NCBI GenBank assembly: GCA_910588945.1
Contig: CAJUSF010000066.1
Span: 1-64,000 of the forward strand
Reading direction: 5' to 3'
Source: an uncultured Eggerthellaceae bacterium
GTDB lineage: Bacteria; Actinomycetota; Coriobacteriia; Coriobacteriales; Eggerthellaceae
DNA length: 64,000 bases
Shown here one piece after another: positions 23,428 through 33,151 of the stretch. How positions within the stretch are numbered: position 1 is the first letter of the stretch; every line of letters starts with the position of its first letter. A program made the position numbers and the translations under genes. The notes below the pieces were generated by a model. That model did no database searches and was not told the origin of the DNA. It saw only the letters and a list, made by a program, of their open reading frames with translations.

Positions 23428-25428
23428 CTACTCGTCGTTTTGCTCCAGCTCAGCCAGCACATATACAAGTGAGTTGATGATGTTTCGGCGGCTGAGCGTT
23501 CCCACAAGCTTGCCGTCCTCATCCACAACGGGAACCTTCTTGATCCTTTTTTCGGAAAGCACATGTAGCGCTTTGTCGAGCGGCATAACATCCGGTACCG
23601 AAACCACGCGCTTTGTGGCTATATCCATCACGTTCAGTTTCATAAGTCCCACAAGACGCGCCTGCATATCGGCATCATCGGAGAAGCGATAGAGGTTCAT
23701 GGTGGTGTCGAAGAATGCCATATCGTTTCTACCCAGATACGATGCCACATCGCCATCGGATATGAAACCGACGAGCTCGCCTGATTTACCAATCACGGGA
23801 AGCCCGCTCGTATCATTTGCCGCCATCAAACGCACGATGTCGGCCATCGTTGCATCCGACGATGCGCACAGAGGCTCGCGCGTCATAGCATCGCGCACCT
23901 CGAGATTCTCATAACGCCCGGTCTGGATCGCTTCATCAAGACCATCGACCGTAACGCCATCAAGGCCCGCCGAGTATGCGACAGGCGCATCTCCTGCAGC
24001 GATCTGCCCTTTGACCTCAGCCCCAACAAGCGCCTGTCCCTTCTGCTTTGCACCATCGCGCACGCAAAAGATGACGATGATCCCGGCCACCACCATAAGC
24101 GCGGCAGTAGTGCAGAAAGCGAGGTGGTTACCCATATATGATTGCTCGGCAGCCGACGCATCAGGCACGACGAAAGGTGCCAGAGCCGAGATCGAAACCA
24201 AAACCGCAGTTCCAAGCGATGCTGCAACCTGATTCAGGGTATTTGAAAGGCCCTGAGCATGCTGGATCACACTGTTATCCAGCGAATTGACACCCCATGT
24301 GTTCAGAGGAGTCATCGTAAATTGAAGACCCGCCATCAAAACTGTGTATGCAAGCATGATAAATATGAAGTCCGTGTCGATGCCAAGAGCGGCAAGCCCC
24401 AACCCGCCGAGCAGTGCCACCAGAGCGCCGGGGATAATAACCTTGCGCACGCCAAACCTATCAAAAAGACGTCCGGCGATAAGACCTAGGAATGCGCCGA
24501 TCAAAGCGCCCGGAAGCATCGCTACACCCGACATCGTAGCGGAATAACCCCGCACGCCCTGTATATATAGCGGCGTTATAACACCTGTGCCCATCAGCGC
24601 GGCCTCCACAATCACAATGATAAGCACCGACAAGGCGTACTTACGGGTCTTCAGAATCGACACATTAAGCATCGGCTCGGGCAGCTTGAGTTGTCTGCGC
24701 ACATAAAAGCCTGCAAGTATCACGCCGATCACCATGAGCGCGCCCGTAATAATGAGGTTATCGCTACTGGCAAATGTCGAGAGTCCGTAGAGCAAACACA
24801 CCAGACCAAGCGATGAGAGCACCACCGACAGCAAATCGAATTTGGTACGCGCAAAATTGCCGTAGTTCTTCAACGTGAAGACCGACACCAAAACAACAAT
24901 CACAGTAAGAGCGCTAACGATCGCAAACAATGCGCGCCAACCGACTGAATCCACAAGAAGACCCGCAACAGAGGGTCCCACCGCGGGAGCAAATCCGATA
25001 ATGAGACCGATAACACCCATAGCCGTTCCGCGTTTCTCGCGTGGGAAAATGAGCAAAATGACCGTAAAAACCATCGGCATTGCCATTCCAGTGCAGACCG
25101 CTTGCAAAATGCGTCCTAGCAAAAGCACCCAGAAATTAGGTGCCAATGTGGCCGACAAAGACCCAATAGCAAATATCACGAACGCACTTATGAAGAGTTG
25201 TCGTGTCGAAAAACGTCCGATCAAAAACGCTGAAAGCGGAATCACAACCGCCTCGACCAGGGAGTATCCGCTTGTAAGCCACTGAACCGTGGTCGCATCC
25301 ACCCCAAGATCGGTCATAATAGCCGGCAGAGCCGGGGAAAGCAGCGTCTGATTCAGAACCGCAAGAAGCGTTCCGGCAAGGAGCACTGCTACCATAACCA
25401 TTTCTTTTCTACTTACACCGAGAGCCAT
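23428..25428 (-). CDS. DHA2/EmrB-like MFS transporter fused to a CBS-domain pair
   Basis: The first ~470 residues are a 14-span multidrug-type MFS transporter (LNQTLLSPALPAIMTDLGVD, WLTSGYSLVEAVVIPLSAFL, and the motif-C-like GFAPAVGPSVAGLL). From residue ~511 two CBS motifs follow: VRDAMTREPLCASSDATMAD to GFISDGDVASYLGR, then MDIATKRVVSVPDVMPLDKA to VGTLSRRNIINSL. CBS pairs usually bind adenosine nucleotides, so the transporter may be gated by energy state or a nucleotide second messenger. EmrB-like proteins normally end before this. ATG 25428 is chosen because GGAAG lies 8 bases upstream; ATG 25434 is possible. The gene appears to be alone. Confidence 0.88.
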   Translation of the reverse strand: MALGVSRKEMVMVAVLLAGTLLAVLNQTLLSPALPAIMTDLGVDATTVQWLTSGYSLVEAVVIPLSAFLIGRFSTRQLFISAFVIFAIGSLSATLAPNFWVLLLGRILQAVCTGMAMPMVFTVILLIFPREKRGTAMGVIGLIIGFAPAVGPSVAGLLVDSVGWRALFAIVSALTVIVVLVSVFTLKNYGNFARTKFDLLSVVLSSLGLVCLLYGLSTFASSDNLIITGALMVIGVILAGFYVRRQLKLPEPMLNVSILKTRKYALSVLIIVIVEAALMGTGVITPLYIQGVRGYSATMSGVAMLPGALIGAFLGLIAGRLFDRFGVRKVIIPGALVALLGGLGLAALGIDTDFIFIMLAYTVLMAGLQFTMTPLNTWGVNSLDNSVIQHAQGLSNTLNQVAASLGTAVLVSISALAPFVVPDASAAEQSYMGNHLAFCTTAALMVVAGIIVIFCVRDGAKQKGQALVGAEVKGQIAAGDAPVAYSAGLDGVTVDGLDEAIQTGRYENLEVRDAMTREPLCASSDATMADIVRLMAANDTSGLPVIGKSGELVGFISDGDVASYLGRNDMAFFDTTMNLYRFSDDADMQARLVGLMKLNVMDIATKRVVSVPDVMPLDKALHVLSEKRIKKVPVVDEDGKLVGTLSRRNIINSLVYVLAELEQNDE

Positions 25429-25600
25429 ACGCATCACTTCCGTATCTTATTCGCTTGTTTTTTACAATCAGGGAAGGGATTATAACAGCACCCCTCGAGC
25501 AGTCCAGACAGGAAAAAGGTGATTTCAGGACGTGTATCGACGCAACGGAGCTATTCTCTGCATGCGAATCAGAGGGCGTAGCGGAATTATGTCTCGTTTA

Positions 25601-26488
25601 CTAGAAACTTCTCATACGCTTGCGATAGTCCGACAGTAGACGCTCGTTGGCATTTTGGGCACGAAGTTCGAGAAGCGAAACCATGCCTTCACGGTCTCGC
25701 GGCAGCACGCCATCAAAATGAACCAGATTAACATCGTGACCCGTATCGATAAACGTCTCGCAATCGACAAGACCATCAATGAAATCGCGCATCTCCAAGA
25801 AATTCTCCGTTTCCGATGCCGGTTCGAACTCGCCGTTTTGCACTATCTCATATAGAGGGGTACCCTTGAATACCGACATCGTCATCACGTTGATGCGAAA
25901 CGGATCGATGCGATTGAACACCTCAGCGGTGGCCCTTGCATTCTCCGCGCCATTTCCGGCTCCTGCCATGCCGACCAGATAGAACAGCGTATAAGTGATC
26001 CCCGCATCATCCAGCCGCTTGCACTGCTCCTCGATATCAGCCGCCCTTTGAGGCTTGCGCATGAATTTGAGCGCAGGATCATAACCCGATTCGGCGCCCA
26101 AAGACAGTCCGTCGACACCAAACGCCGCCCACTGCTCAAGCTCAGCATCCGATCGCGCTTTGATATCAGTCACACATGCGAATCCACCGATCGACTTCAC
26201 GCTTGGCAACTTCTCGCGAATAAGCTTTAGGCGCTCTACCAGCTGATCATTAGGTATTCCAAAAGGATTCGAACCGTATAGAAACACGCGATCATACGCG
26301 CGCCAGTTCTGTGCAAGCTCGTCAAGATCTTCTGCGACCTCTTCGATGGGTGTAACCTCGGAAGGGCCAGAATGCCTTGAACAAACCACGCAATACAAAC
26401 ATCTCCCCCAAGTGCACCCAATCTGCACCTGAAGAAGAGCAGATGCCCGCTCAAAACCAAGCCTATGCGGCTCCTCGGAGAAATGCAT
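25601..26488 (-). CDS. Radical SAM protein
   Basis: The 295-residue protein has a radical SAM core with C25-x4-C30-x2-C33 (GCTWGRCLYC), spaced as in some COG1032-type and Elp3-like members rather than the commoner C-x3-C-x2-C; an extra Cys36 follows. Later core landmarks are GSNPFGIPNDQLVERL, GVDGLSLGAESGYDPALKFM and FYLVGMAGAGNGAENA, which look like the SAM-binding strands of HemN/Elp3-like enzymes. It probably generates a 5'-deoxyadenosyl radical; the substrate is unknown. No accessory domain, maturase or peptide gene is adjacent. GGGAG precedes the ATG. Confidence 0.85.
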   Translation of the reverse strand: MHFSEEPHRLGFERASALLQVQIGCTWGRCLYCVVCSRHSGPSEVTPIEEVAEDLDELAQNWRAYDRVFLYGSNPFGIPNDQLVERLKLIREKLPSVKSIGGFACVTDIKARSDAELEQWAAFGVDGLSLGAESGYDPALKFMRKPQRAADIEEQCKRLDDAGITYTLFYLVGMAGAGNGAENARATAEVFNRIDPFRINVMTMSVFKGTPLYEIVQNGEFEPASETENFLEMRDFIDGLVDCETFIDTGHDVNLVHFDGVLPRDREGMVSLLELRAQNANERLLSDYRKRMRSF

Positions 26489-26633
26489 GAAGGGCTCCCT
26501 TCGACGGCTTCACAGACATTATGCCACGCCCCACCGCGTTTTCACACCTTAAGAAGTCACACTTGAGTCCATCCAAAAAGCGCCGCCTTAAGCTTGGGGG
26601 CTTCTAGCTTAGCGCCTTATCTTTACACCCATC

Positions 26634-27626
26634 TTAGGGAATCGCATCATATGGCATCTGGCGCTTTGCAAGATAGTAGATTCCCACAACGATAATCATC
26701 GGCGGCATGATCAAACAGCCCACTATGATGAGCATCCTCGCTCCGTAAAACATCAAACGATACCTCTCAGATCGAGGATGCCCCTCCACCGTCATTCGTA
26801 CAAATGCGCCTCCCGGGGTCTGACCCCCGCTGACCCAAGGCATCAGCACCTCGATCACAATAAAAACCACGAACAATGCTAGAACCGTAGCAGACCCGGC
26901 AATACCCGTATGAAGCCCTCCGTCGAATCCCAAAAGGCAAGCAAGGGTCGAGACAAGCGCCATCGACAGATAGCCCACGATTCCTACGATCGTCATATCC
27001 AGCAAAAATGCAACAGCTCTCTGCACTATTCCGGGATGAGTTTGAACGCTCTTCTCTACACATTGAGCCTGCGGAAGAATTCGTTCAATGAGCTTTGCCA
27101 CAGCCCATCCCGCCAGCGCACCGGCTGTATTCCAGATAAGATCGTCCACGTCGAATGTGCGATATGAGTAGGGATATATCCCAAACAGCCCTGTAAGCTG
27201 CGCTGTCTCTATCAACAACGACGTTGCAAACGAAATAACCGCTGATGCCTCAAGGCTTCGATGCAGACCGCGCCGCAAAATGAATCCAAGCGGAACGAAG
27301 AATGCGATGTTGGCGACTATCTGAAACACGGCGGTAAGTCCGTCCTTGCTGATATCACCTATAAATGCGAACGGGTCGAGTTGTGGCGGAACTCCATATG
27401 TGATGCCGAGCCCAGAATCTCCTGAAGGCAGCGGCCATAGCGTGAAGAAGACAAGGCCGAGCGCATAAAGCACGCTCAAATAGGCCCCGACAACCGACCA
27501 GAAGCGCAGCCTGCCATCACGGTTGTAGAGAAATGCGAGGATGGGCAGCGTTAGCATGATCGACGCAAAAGGCCAAACACCCAATGCGATCACGAACCTG
27601 TCCGTGAATCCACCAAGAAAACCCAT
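26634..27626 (-). CDS. VanZ-like membrane protein with C-terminal RDD domain
   Basis: This 330-residue integral membrane protein starts at ATG 27626, preceded by GGAAGGAG. The N-terminal half is VanZ-like: VNIAFFVPL-type segment (IVANIAFFVPLGFILRRG), then SLLIETAQLTGLFG and FDVDDLIWNTAGALAGW. The second half begins around residue 205 with RAVAFLLDMTIVGIVGYLS and contains GGQTPGGAFVRMTVEG, typical of RDD-family proteins. VanZ-like proteins are linked to glycopeptide resistance; RDD proteins to ion or solute transport. The combined function is unknown. Confidence 0.82.
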   Translation of the reverse strand: MGFLGGFTDRFVIALGVWPFASIMLTLPILAFLYNRDGRLRFWSVVGAYLSVLYALGLVFFTLWPLPSGDSGLGITYGVPPQLDPFAFIGDISKDGLTAVFQIVANIAFFVPLGFILRRGLHRSLEASAVISFATSLLIETAQLTGLFGIYPYSYRTFDVDDLIWNTAGALAGWAVAKLIERILPQAQCVEKSVQTHPGIVQRAVAFLLDMTIVGIVGYLSMALVSTLACLLGFDGGLHTGIAGSATVLALFVVFIVIEVLMPWVSGGQTPGGAFVRMTVEGHPRSERYRLMFYGARMLIIVGCLIMPPMIIVVGIYYLAKRQMPYDAIP

Positions 27627-27970
27627 GATGTCTCCTTCCCTCTTCTCAGATACGCCGAAACCTGAGATCATCAAGGCCTCGGTCGCAGCAAACCGCTCGT
27701 TTGATCATGGCGCCAGTTTATTACCTCTGAACAGGAAAAATGGCGGCATTTCGCAAGATGACAAAAGTGTTAGCCGCCGTAATGAGCCCGTAAGAAAAGC
27801 AGCATTTTGAAGAGGTCGATTCGCGTCATGACACATATCAAGTCTTATACTGGAGTCAAATGCGATTCGATCCGCACCCCCTTTGTGAGCTTCGCTCGTG
27901 CATCTTACGCAGGGTGCATGAGAGCAGGAGCTCGACTCGGGCGCTCAATCGGCTCAGATACGAGGTTGAA
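27627..27970. other. Divergent intergenic region without a recognised gene
   Basis: These 344 bases separate the VanZ-RDD gene from the cysteine-rich gene to the right. They must hold promoters for both directions. I see no clear operator, hairpin or small gene. Confidence 0.5.
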
Positions 27971-28672
27971 ATGACAATGCTCCATTCCAATTGTGCGATC
28001 TGCGGGCTTCCGCTCGTATACTCAAACGATTCCCTGGATGTGATATGCGCGATCTGCGGAAAGCCCGATAGCGGACACTGTGTCTGCGAGGGCGGTCATT
28101 ACGTTTGTGACGAATGTCACCGCAGGGCTGGGGTCGACCTTATAGTGGATAGATGCCTTCATTCGGATTGCGCGAATCCGATCGAGTTTGCTTGTGAGAT
28201 CATGGGCGCAGATGCGATATATGCCAACGGACCCGAGCATCATTCGCTTGTAGGCGCGGTCTTGCTTTGCGCGTACAAAAATTCAGGCGGAGAAATCGAG
28301 CTTGTGGAGGCCTTGGACGAGCTTCGGCATCGTAGCATGCAGATCCCGGGTGGTACATGCGGATATTGGGGATGCTGCGGAGCAGCAATAAGCGCAGGTC
28401 AGTTCCACTCGATCATCACAGACGCCACGCCTTTATCTGAGGACGCTTGGGCAAGTGGAGCGCGGCTGACATCGCGGATTCTCGGAAGGCATGCAGATAT
28501 TGGTGGACCCAGATGCTGCAAGCGCACAGCCTTCACCGCCATCTTGGAGGCAGCGGATTTCATCTCTGAAACCATGGGTATATCGATGGAGACTCCCGAG
28601 AAGGTGACGTGCACTTTCATGAGTGGAAATGCTCAGTGTAAAAGGCACTCCTGCCCGTATTTTCCTGCCTAG
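27971..28672 (+). CDS. Cysteine-rich DUF5714-like protein
   Basis: A 233-residue soluble protein with about 25 cysteines. The N-terminus has zinc-finger-like CAICG pairs (CAICGLPL, CAICGKPDSGHCVCEGGHYV, CDECH). The rest resembles DUF5714, with GGTCGYWGCCGAAISAGQF, a late RCCKRTAFTAILEAADFI, and a final CKRHSCPYF. Such proteins occur in anaerobes, often near methyltransferases or radical SAM enzymes, and may bind metal or an Fe-S cluster; no reaction is established. ATG 27971 is chosen because GAGG lies 5 bases upstream; the open frame extends back to 27860. It is divergent from the VanZ-RDD gene. Confidence 0.75.
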   Translation: MTMLHSNCAICGLPLVYSNDSLDVICAICGKPDSGHCVCEGGHYVCDECHRRAGVDLIVDRCLHSDCANPIEFACEIMGADAIYANGPEHHSLVGAVLLCAYKNSGGEIELVEALDELRHRSMQIPGGTCGYWGCCGAAISAGQFHSIITDATPLSEDAWASGARLTSRILGRHADIGGPRCCKRTAFTAILEAADFISETMGISMETPEKVTCTFMSGNAQCKRHSCPYFPA

Positions 28673-28773
28673 CAAACTGCGCAGAAGAATCCTCACGCCT
28701 GACGATCCGTCAAGCCTAATGCCTTCGGTGTGACAAGTGGACGTATAGCTTGTCGCACCGCTTGTGCACTAAC

Positions 28774-28864
28774 GAAATGATTGCCGAGATACTTAGTCGC
28801 TCAAACAGTCCTCGTCGCTTCGCTCCTGCGGAACTCGCTTTGTAAGCACCCCGGCAATCATTTC
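28774..28864 (-). repeat. 91-bp dispersed element with 12-bp inverted ends, copy A
   Basis: GAAATGATTGCC (28774-28785) and GGCAATCATTTC (28853-28864) are perfect inverted ends. The interior holds CGCTCAAACAGTCCTCG and TGCGGAACTCGCTTTGTAAG. Full copies in the other orientation are at 35087-35174 and 62830-62917. Confidence 0.85.
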
Positions 28865-28899
28865 TTGATATCTCGGGCCTAGGTGGTCTCTCATAACAA

Positions 28900-28962
28900 A
28901 CAAAAAAACATCCTTATCGAAACCTTGCGGCAGGGCACACATGCCCTACGCGCAAGGTTTCG
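28900..28962 (-). terminator. Terminator of the large surface-protein gene
   Basis: CGAAACCTTGCG (28918-28929) pairs perfectly with CGCAAGGTTTCG (28951-28962), with an inner AGGGCA/TGCCCT stem in the loop. On the minus strand it is followed by GGATGTTTTTTTG. It lies 10 bases beyond the stop codon at 28973. Confidence 0.93.
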
Positions 28963-28972
28963 AGCACTAAAG

Positions 28973-31900
28973 CTATGCGCTTGTGCGTTCGCCTCTTTCA
29001 CGGCGCTTACGCACAGCGAGCGCAATCGCAAAAGCAATAATCGCCACCGCACCATACAAATAAAGCGACCTATCCGTATTTTTATCTACAAGAGATGCCA
29101 TCGGGGTCTCATCGTCTGCAACCTCACTTGCATCCACGTTGCTAGCGTCTGCAGATGTGAAACCATTCAGCCCATTTACGATTGGCGTTTCAGCCGCATC
29201 ACCACCATCCTCAACGATCGAATCTGAATCCGAGCTACCGAAAACAGCGACAAGCGACGGGGCACGAAGTGCGGATGACGCTCCCAAGCCTACACCAGCT
29301 GCGCCAGCGCTACCGGATCCGCCGGACTCGCCCGGCGCAACGGGCTCCGCAGGCACGACAGGCTCACTCGGCTGAACCGGCTTCTCGCCTAGCACCTTAT
29401 CACGCGCGGCCTTCAAAGCATCTACGGCCTGTTGAAGATCGCCGAGCTCAGGCTCATAAGACGACAGCACGGCCTCGCCGGCAACAATAGCCTCTTTGAG
29501 CACGTCGACATCCTCAAGCGACACATTCGCAGGCGGCTCGGCAACAAGCGTCTCACATTCCGCAATAAGCTTGTCGAGCTCAAGAAGAGCTTGGAAAACC
29601 TCATGCTCAGAAGCAATGTCGCCAATCAGGTCGCGAAGCGTATATTCGCGGTTGTACTCGGTAACAATCGCCTTGTGATCGATCCTTATAGATTCGGCCT
29701 GCATACGATCAAGAAAATCATCAAGAAGCGCCTCTCCGAATCCACACATAAGCATAAACTCACTTGACGGAACGCTTCCGCCAGACACTCCCTCTACCTT
29801 GTCGTATCCATCAAGACCGGCAAGGTAACCGATGTGCTGGTCGAGATCAGCCGCATCGACCGTTTCCGCGTCGATCCCCATATCGGCAAGGATGGCGCGA
29901 ATATGCGCTCCGCGCGACGTATCGCTTCCAAGGTTGTAGAGAAAAACCTTCGTTGCCGGCAGACTCTCGCCCTCCCGCAAGACCGGAATGCTCGCACTCA
30001 GATAGTCGACCTCTTCGCCTTCCCACTCAACATGCGGAAGACGTAGCTTGATAAAAAGCCTGCTCTCAGGTTCAAGCTCCACGCCATCAAGGAAAGAAAG
30101 CTCGAACTTCCCACGTGTGATCTCGTTAAAGTTGGAGTTGTTCTGCGCGACGCGCTTGCAGACTGCCATGTTCTCCCAGATCTCGTTGTCCTCGATCTGC
30201 TCGTCTGTGTACCATGCCGGAACCTGATATACGCTCACATCGCAGTAAAAATCATCGCCCATCTCCAGATACTCATCGGCATAATCAATAGACACCGAAA
30301 CCGACCTGTCGCTAGGGGCTGCAGCCGCCTGTGCAAACACCACATAAGGCTCACCCCAATCGGGAGACGGCTGAACCTCGACCGGCTCCGAAAGTGTTTT
30401 CACGCCTCCAGCCTCAAGCTCGATCACGAGCCTATCACCTGCGCTCATCTTCCCCGGACCAATGTAGATCGACTGAGAATAAGTGGTCCTATAGATCGTG
30501 CCGCTTGCCAGAGCAACACTGTTGTTTGCGTCGATCTCTTCGCCCTCAGCAAAACGGAAAAGCTTGTATGTGGCCTGCGAAATCGAGGGATCGAACGAAA
30601 GCGATGCCGTCACGCCCGTCATTCCCGCGCTCACCTTGTCATTGATAATACGTGCGTAAGGCTTCTGCTTCTCGGGCGCCGCATTGATCTCGGCAGCCGG
30701 GCTCGTAACCACATCGCCATTCGAAAGCGAAAGCTGGGCCACCAACGCACACCCTGCAACAAGGCTGCCACTTGCAAATGTCGCTTTCTGGCTGTATTCG
30801 GAAGGGTTCACTGGCTTCACGCAGATCGGATCGATTCCGGAAAGGATATCCGCCGAAACGTTCACGCCTGATCCGGGAAGCGCATCAGCTATCTCACTCA
30901 AAGGCACGCAATACAGAGAAAGAGTGCCCGAAAGCGAGCTATCGAAATCGGTCTTCACCCACACATCGGTTCTGTCCGCGGTAATCGCTGAGGTTGCAAT
31001 CTCCGTCGACGCTTCCTTGAGAACCGGAAGCACGCTTGTGGCAAACAGAAGTGAATTGCCATAGAAGTATTTCGTTGTATCAGCATCCGCGTCGTATTTA
31101 TAGAGATGCGCGAGAACGGTCTGGCCTGCGCTTAGCTTTGACGGATCGATGTTAAGCGTGTAAGTGCCAGCACCGGTAAATACGACACTAGCCATCTGAG
31201 TACGGCTGTCGGCATCGTCGTCCGTAGCAGAGGTTCCTCGCGTGATGAAAAGTCGACCACCAATGAAATCGGCGCAACCGCTCACATGAACCGTGACAGA
31301 AGTTGTCTGCGGCGTGACACTCGTTCCCTCAATGAGGACTTCGTCATCCGCCATCGCGGCGGCAACCCTGAACTCGTCGCTTAGAAATTCCTCGCCATCT
31401 ACATAAAGATAGATATGGAATGCCGCGCCTTCTTGAAGCGAAACCTGCGACATATCAAGCACAACCTCGCCCAGATCGTTCATAAACGACGCGGGATTGC
31501 TGAAGTTCTTCGCATCGATCGTGCCATCAGCGAGCACGGGAGCATAGCGCACGATGTTGATCTGCTTGGATGCGTATGCAGGATCCGCCGTCGTGATATT
31601 AACCTTGAGCTCGCTCGATCCTGCTGTCACAAGTGAATTGAGCGTCACAGTGTAGGGATTGAAGTTTGCCACAATTGACGGCTCGCTGGAGGCAACCAGC
31701 TCGCCTGCGCACAGGATGTGAACCACGACCTGCTCTCCAGCTACCAGCTTGCCTGCGCAATCGACCGAGAGGTTCTTCAGGTTTGTATCTAGGAACTTGC
31801 TCGCTACAAGGGTGCCGCCGTTTGTCGGAAACGATGTTGCTGTTGCAGGATAGGATTTGACCAGCGCAACACTACCTGCTGGGATGGCTCCCTTCAATTC

Positions 31901-33085
31901 GATATCGATTGTGTCGCTTTTTGCGGTAAGAGCGCCAATGATGAAGGCTTGCGCGACGCTGCTTTCGGCAACGACAAGCGAGTCATCAGGCCTGTAGAAT
32001 TTCGACTCGTAGTCATTTCCTTTGACGAGGAACAAATCGGTGTTCTGGCTCCAATATACTACCGCGCGCACACGATATCCCTCTTTGAGCGGCGCGCTTA
32101 GCGTCACCTCTCTTCCGGAAAACGCCTCGGTCGCATTTATGGGCGAACATAGCTGCATCTGATCTTCGCTCTCGAAGTCGAAATCGTCATCTGCGGGATA
32201 CTGCGCCACCGATACGGTTATCGATATCTCGCCCTTCTTCGCCGCCTCGAAAAGACGTTCGTCGCCAGTAAGACTCACGTGAAGCGAAGCAGCATCAGCA
32301 TCGATACTTTTCTCATCGATGGATGCATCGGGATATTCGTAGTCAACAAACGAGCCGCCGTCTTCATCAACGATCGGAATCGGAGCAGAGTTGACGTTGC
32401 GATAAATGTCATCATTCACAGGAACGTTCAAACACCCGATGATGCTGTAGCCAGCTTTGAGTCGCCCGTTCGAGGCAAGCCGACAAGCCTGATCGAAGCC
32501 ATCGGTCACCCTTCCCGACCACAAGCGGATGTTCTGCGATGCATCCGGATCAAACGACGTATTGGATGCATAGGCAAATATCGTCAGATAGCAGCTTGGC
32601 ACGGAAGCGTCGAGTGAGACTCTTGCGTTGATAGAGGAGGCATCCGGTGTGAGCTGTCCATCGTTTGACAATGTCACCGAGCAGTTTGAGAGCACAGAGC
32701 TATAGCCGGGTGCAGATATGCCTGATGTAGCGCTTCGGACTGATTGTTGCGTGGCTGCACCTTCTGTGGTTGTAGAAGCATCCGCAGTCTCCGCAGCCGT
32801 TTCGACTGCTGTAGTTGTTTCAGTTGTTGAAGCTTGCTGGGCGCCTTCAGCAAGAGCCGATACTTTGGGCGCAGATGAAAGCCGAGCGACATCAGCGCTC
32901 TCATCGTTGCTGGCACTTTCGGCGCTTCCAACGCTTTCGGTTCGACCTTCATCCTGAGCAAAGCCGTACTCAGGCATCAACAGAGTCGGAAGGGCCATGG
33001 ATGCCGCAAGTAAGCACGACATCGCTGCCTTCCCTACCCTGTTCATGGAAAACCGAGGCTTGGAAGGCAGATTTCTCTCCTTCAT
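28973..33085 (-). CDS. Large secreted surface protein with beta repeats, DUF3783-like and FIVAR-like regions
   Basis: This 1370-residue protein starts at ATG 33085, with AAGGGG upstream, and has a signal peptide (MSCLLAASMALPTLLMPEYG). Roughly eight beta-rich repeats of 90-120 residues follow, each ending with an L-x-AG-x-x-V type turn and a small Ser/Glu strand. Residues ~1047-1165 resemble DUF3783, a small domain usually found alone in the cytoplasm (VFLYNLGSDTSRG, FMLMCGFGEALLDDFLDRM, KAIVTEYNREYTLRDLIGDI). A FIVAR-like helix pair (~1190-1235), a Pro/Gly-rich spacer, one membrane span (YLYGAVAIIAFAIALAV) and RKRRERGERTSA end it. LPXTG is absent. It is probably a cell-surface stalk or adhesin. 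A repeated operator-like sequence lies over its promoter. Confidence 0.82.
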   Translation of the reverse strand: MKERNLPSKPRFSMNRVGKAAMSCLLAASMALPTLLMPEYGFAQDEGRTESVGSAESASNDESADVARLSSAPKVSALAEGAQQASTTETTTAVETAAETADASTTTEGAATQQSVRSATSGISAPGYSSVLSNCSVTLSNDGQLTPDASSINARVSLDASVPSCYLTIFAYASNTSFDPDASQNIRLWSGRVTDGFDQACRLASNGRLKAGYSIIGCLNVPVNDDIYRNVNSAPIPIVDEDGGSFVDYEYPDASIDEKSIDADAASLHVSLTGDERLFEAAKKGEISITVSVAQYPADDDFDFESEDQMQLCSPINATEAFSGREVTLSAPLKEGYRVRAVVYWSQNTDLFLVKGNDYESKFYRPDDSLVVAESSVAQAFIIGALTAKSDTIDIELKGAIPAGSVALVKSYPATATSFPTNGGTLVASKFLDTNLKNLSVDCAGKLVAGEQVVVHILCAGELVASSEPSIVANFNPYTVTLNSLVTAGSSELKVNITTADPAYASKQINIVRYAPVLADGTIDAKNFSNPASFMNDLGEVVLDMSQVSLQEGAAFHIYLYVDGEEFLSDEFRVAAAMADDEVLIEGTSVTPQTTSVTVHVSGCADFIGGRLFITRGTSATDDDADSRTQMASVVFTGAGTYTLNIDPSKLSAGQTVLAHLYKYDADADTTKYFYGNSLLFATSVLPVLKEASTEIATSAITADRTDVWVKTDFDSSLSGTLSLYCVPLSEIADALPGSGVNVSADILSGIDPICVKPVNPSEYSQKATFASGSLVAGCALVAQLSLSNGDVVTSPAAEINAAPEKQKPYARIINDKVSAGMTGVTASLSFDPSISQATYKLFRFAEGEEIDANNSVALASGTIYRTTYSQSIYIGPGKMSAGDRLVIELEAGGVKTLSEPVEVQPSPDWGEPYVVFAQAAAAPSDRSVSVSIDYADEYLEMGDDFYCDVSVYQVPAWYTDEQIEDNEIWENMAVCKRVAQNNSNFNEITRGKFELSFLDGVELEPESRLFIKLRLPHVEWEGEEVDYLSASIPVLREGESLPATKVFLYNLGSDTSRGAHIRAILADMGIDAETVDAADLDQHIGYLAGLDGYDKVEGVSGGSVPSSEFMLMCGFGEALLDDFLDRMQAESIRIDHKAIVTEYNREYTLRDLIGDIASEHEVFQALLELDKLIAECETLVAEPPANVSLEDVDVLKEAIVAGEAVLSSYEPELGDLQQAVDALKAARDKVLGEKPVQPSEPVVPAEPVAPGESGGSGSAGAAGVGLGASSALRAPSLVAVFGSSDSDSIVEDGGDAAETPIVNGLNGFTSADASNVDASEVADDETPMASLVDKNTDRSLYLYGAVAIIAFAIALAVRKRRERGERTSA

Positions 33086-33151
33086 ATGAATCCCCTTATC
33101 CCCTTGGAAATCGATTATTTCGGCTAATGTATCCGCGTGCATTACAGAATT

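Noticed and set aside
28973..33085. LPXTG sortase anchoring of the large surface protein
   Set aside because: The C-terminus has a membrane span and basic tail, but no LPXTG-like motif precedes it.
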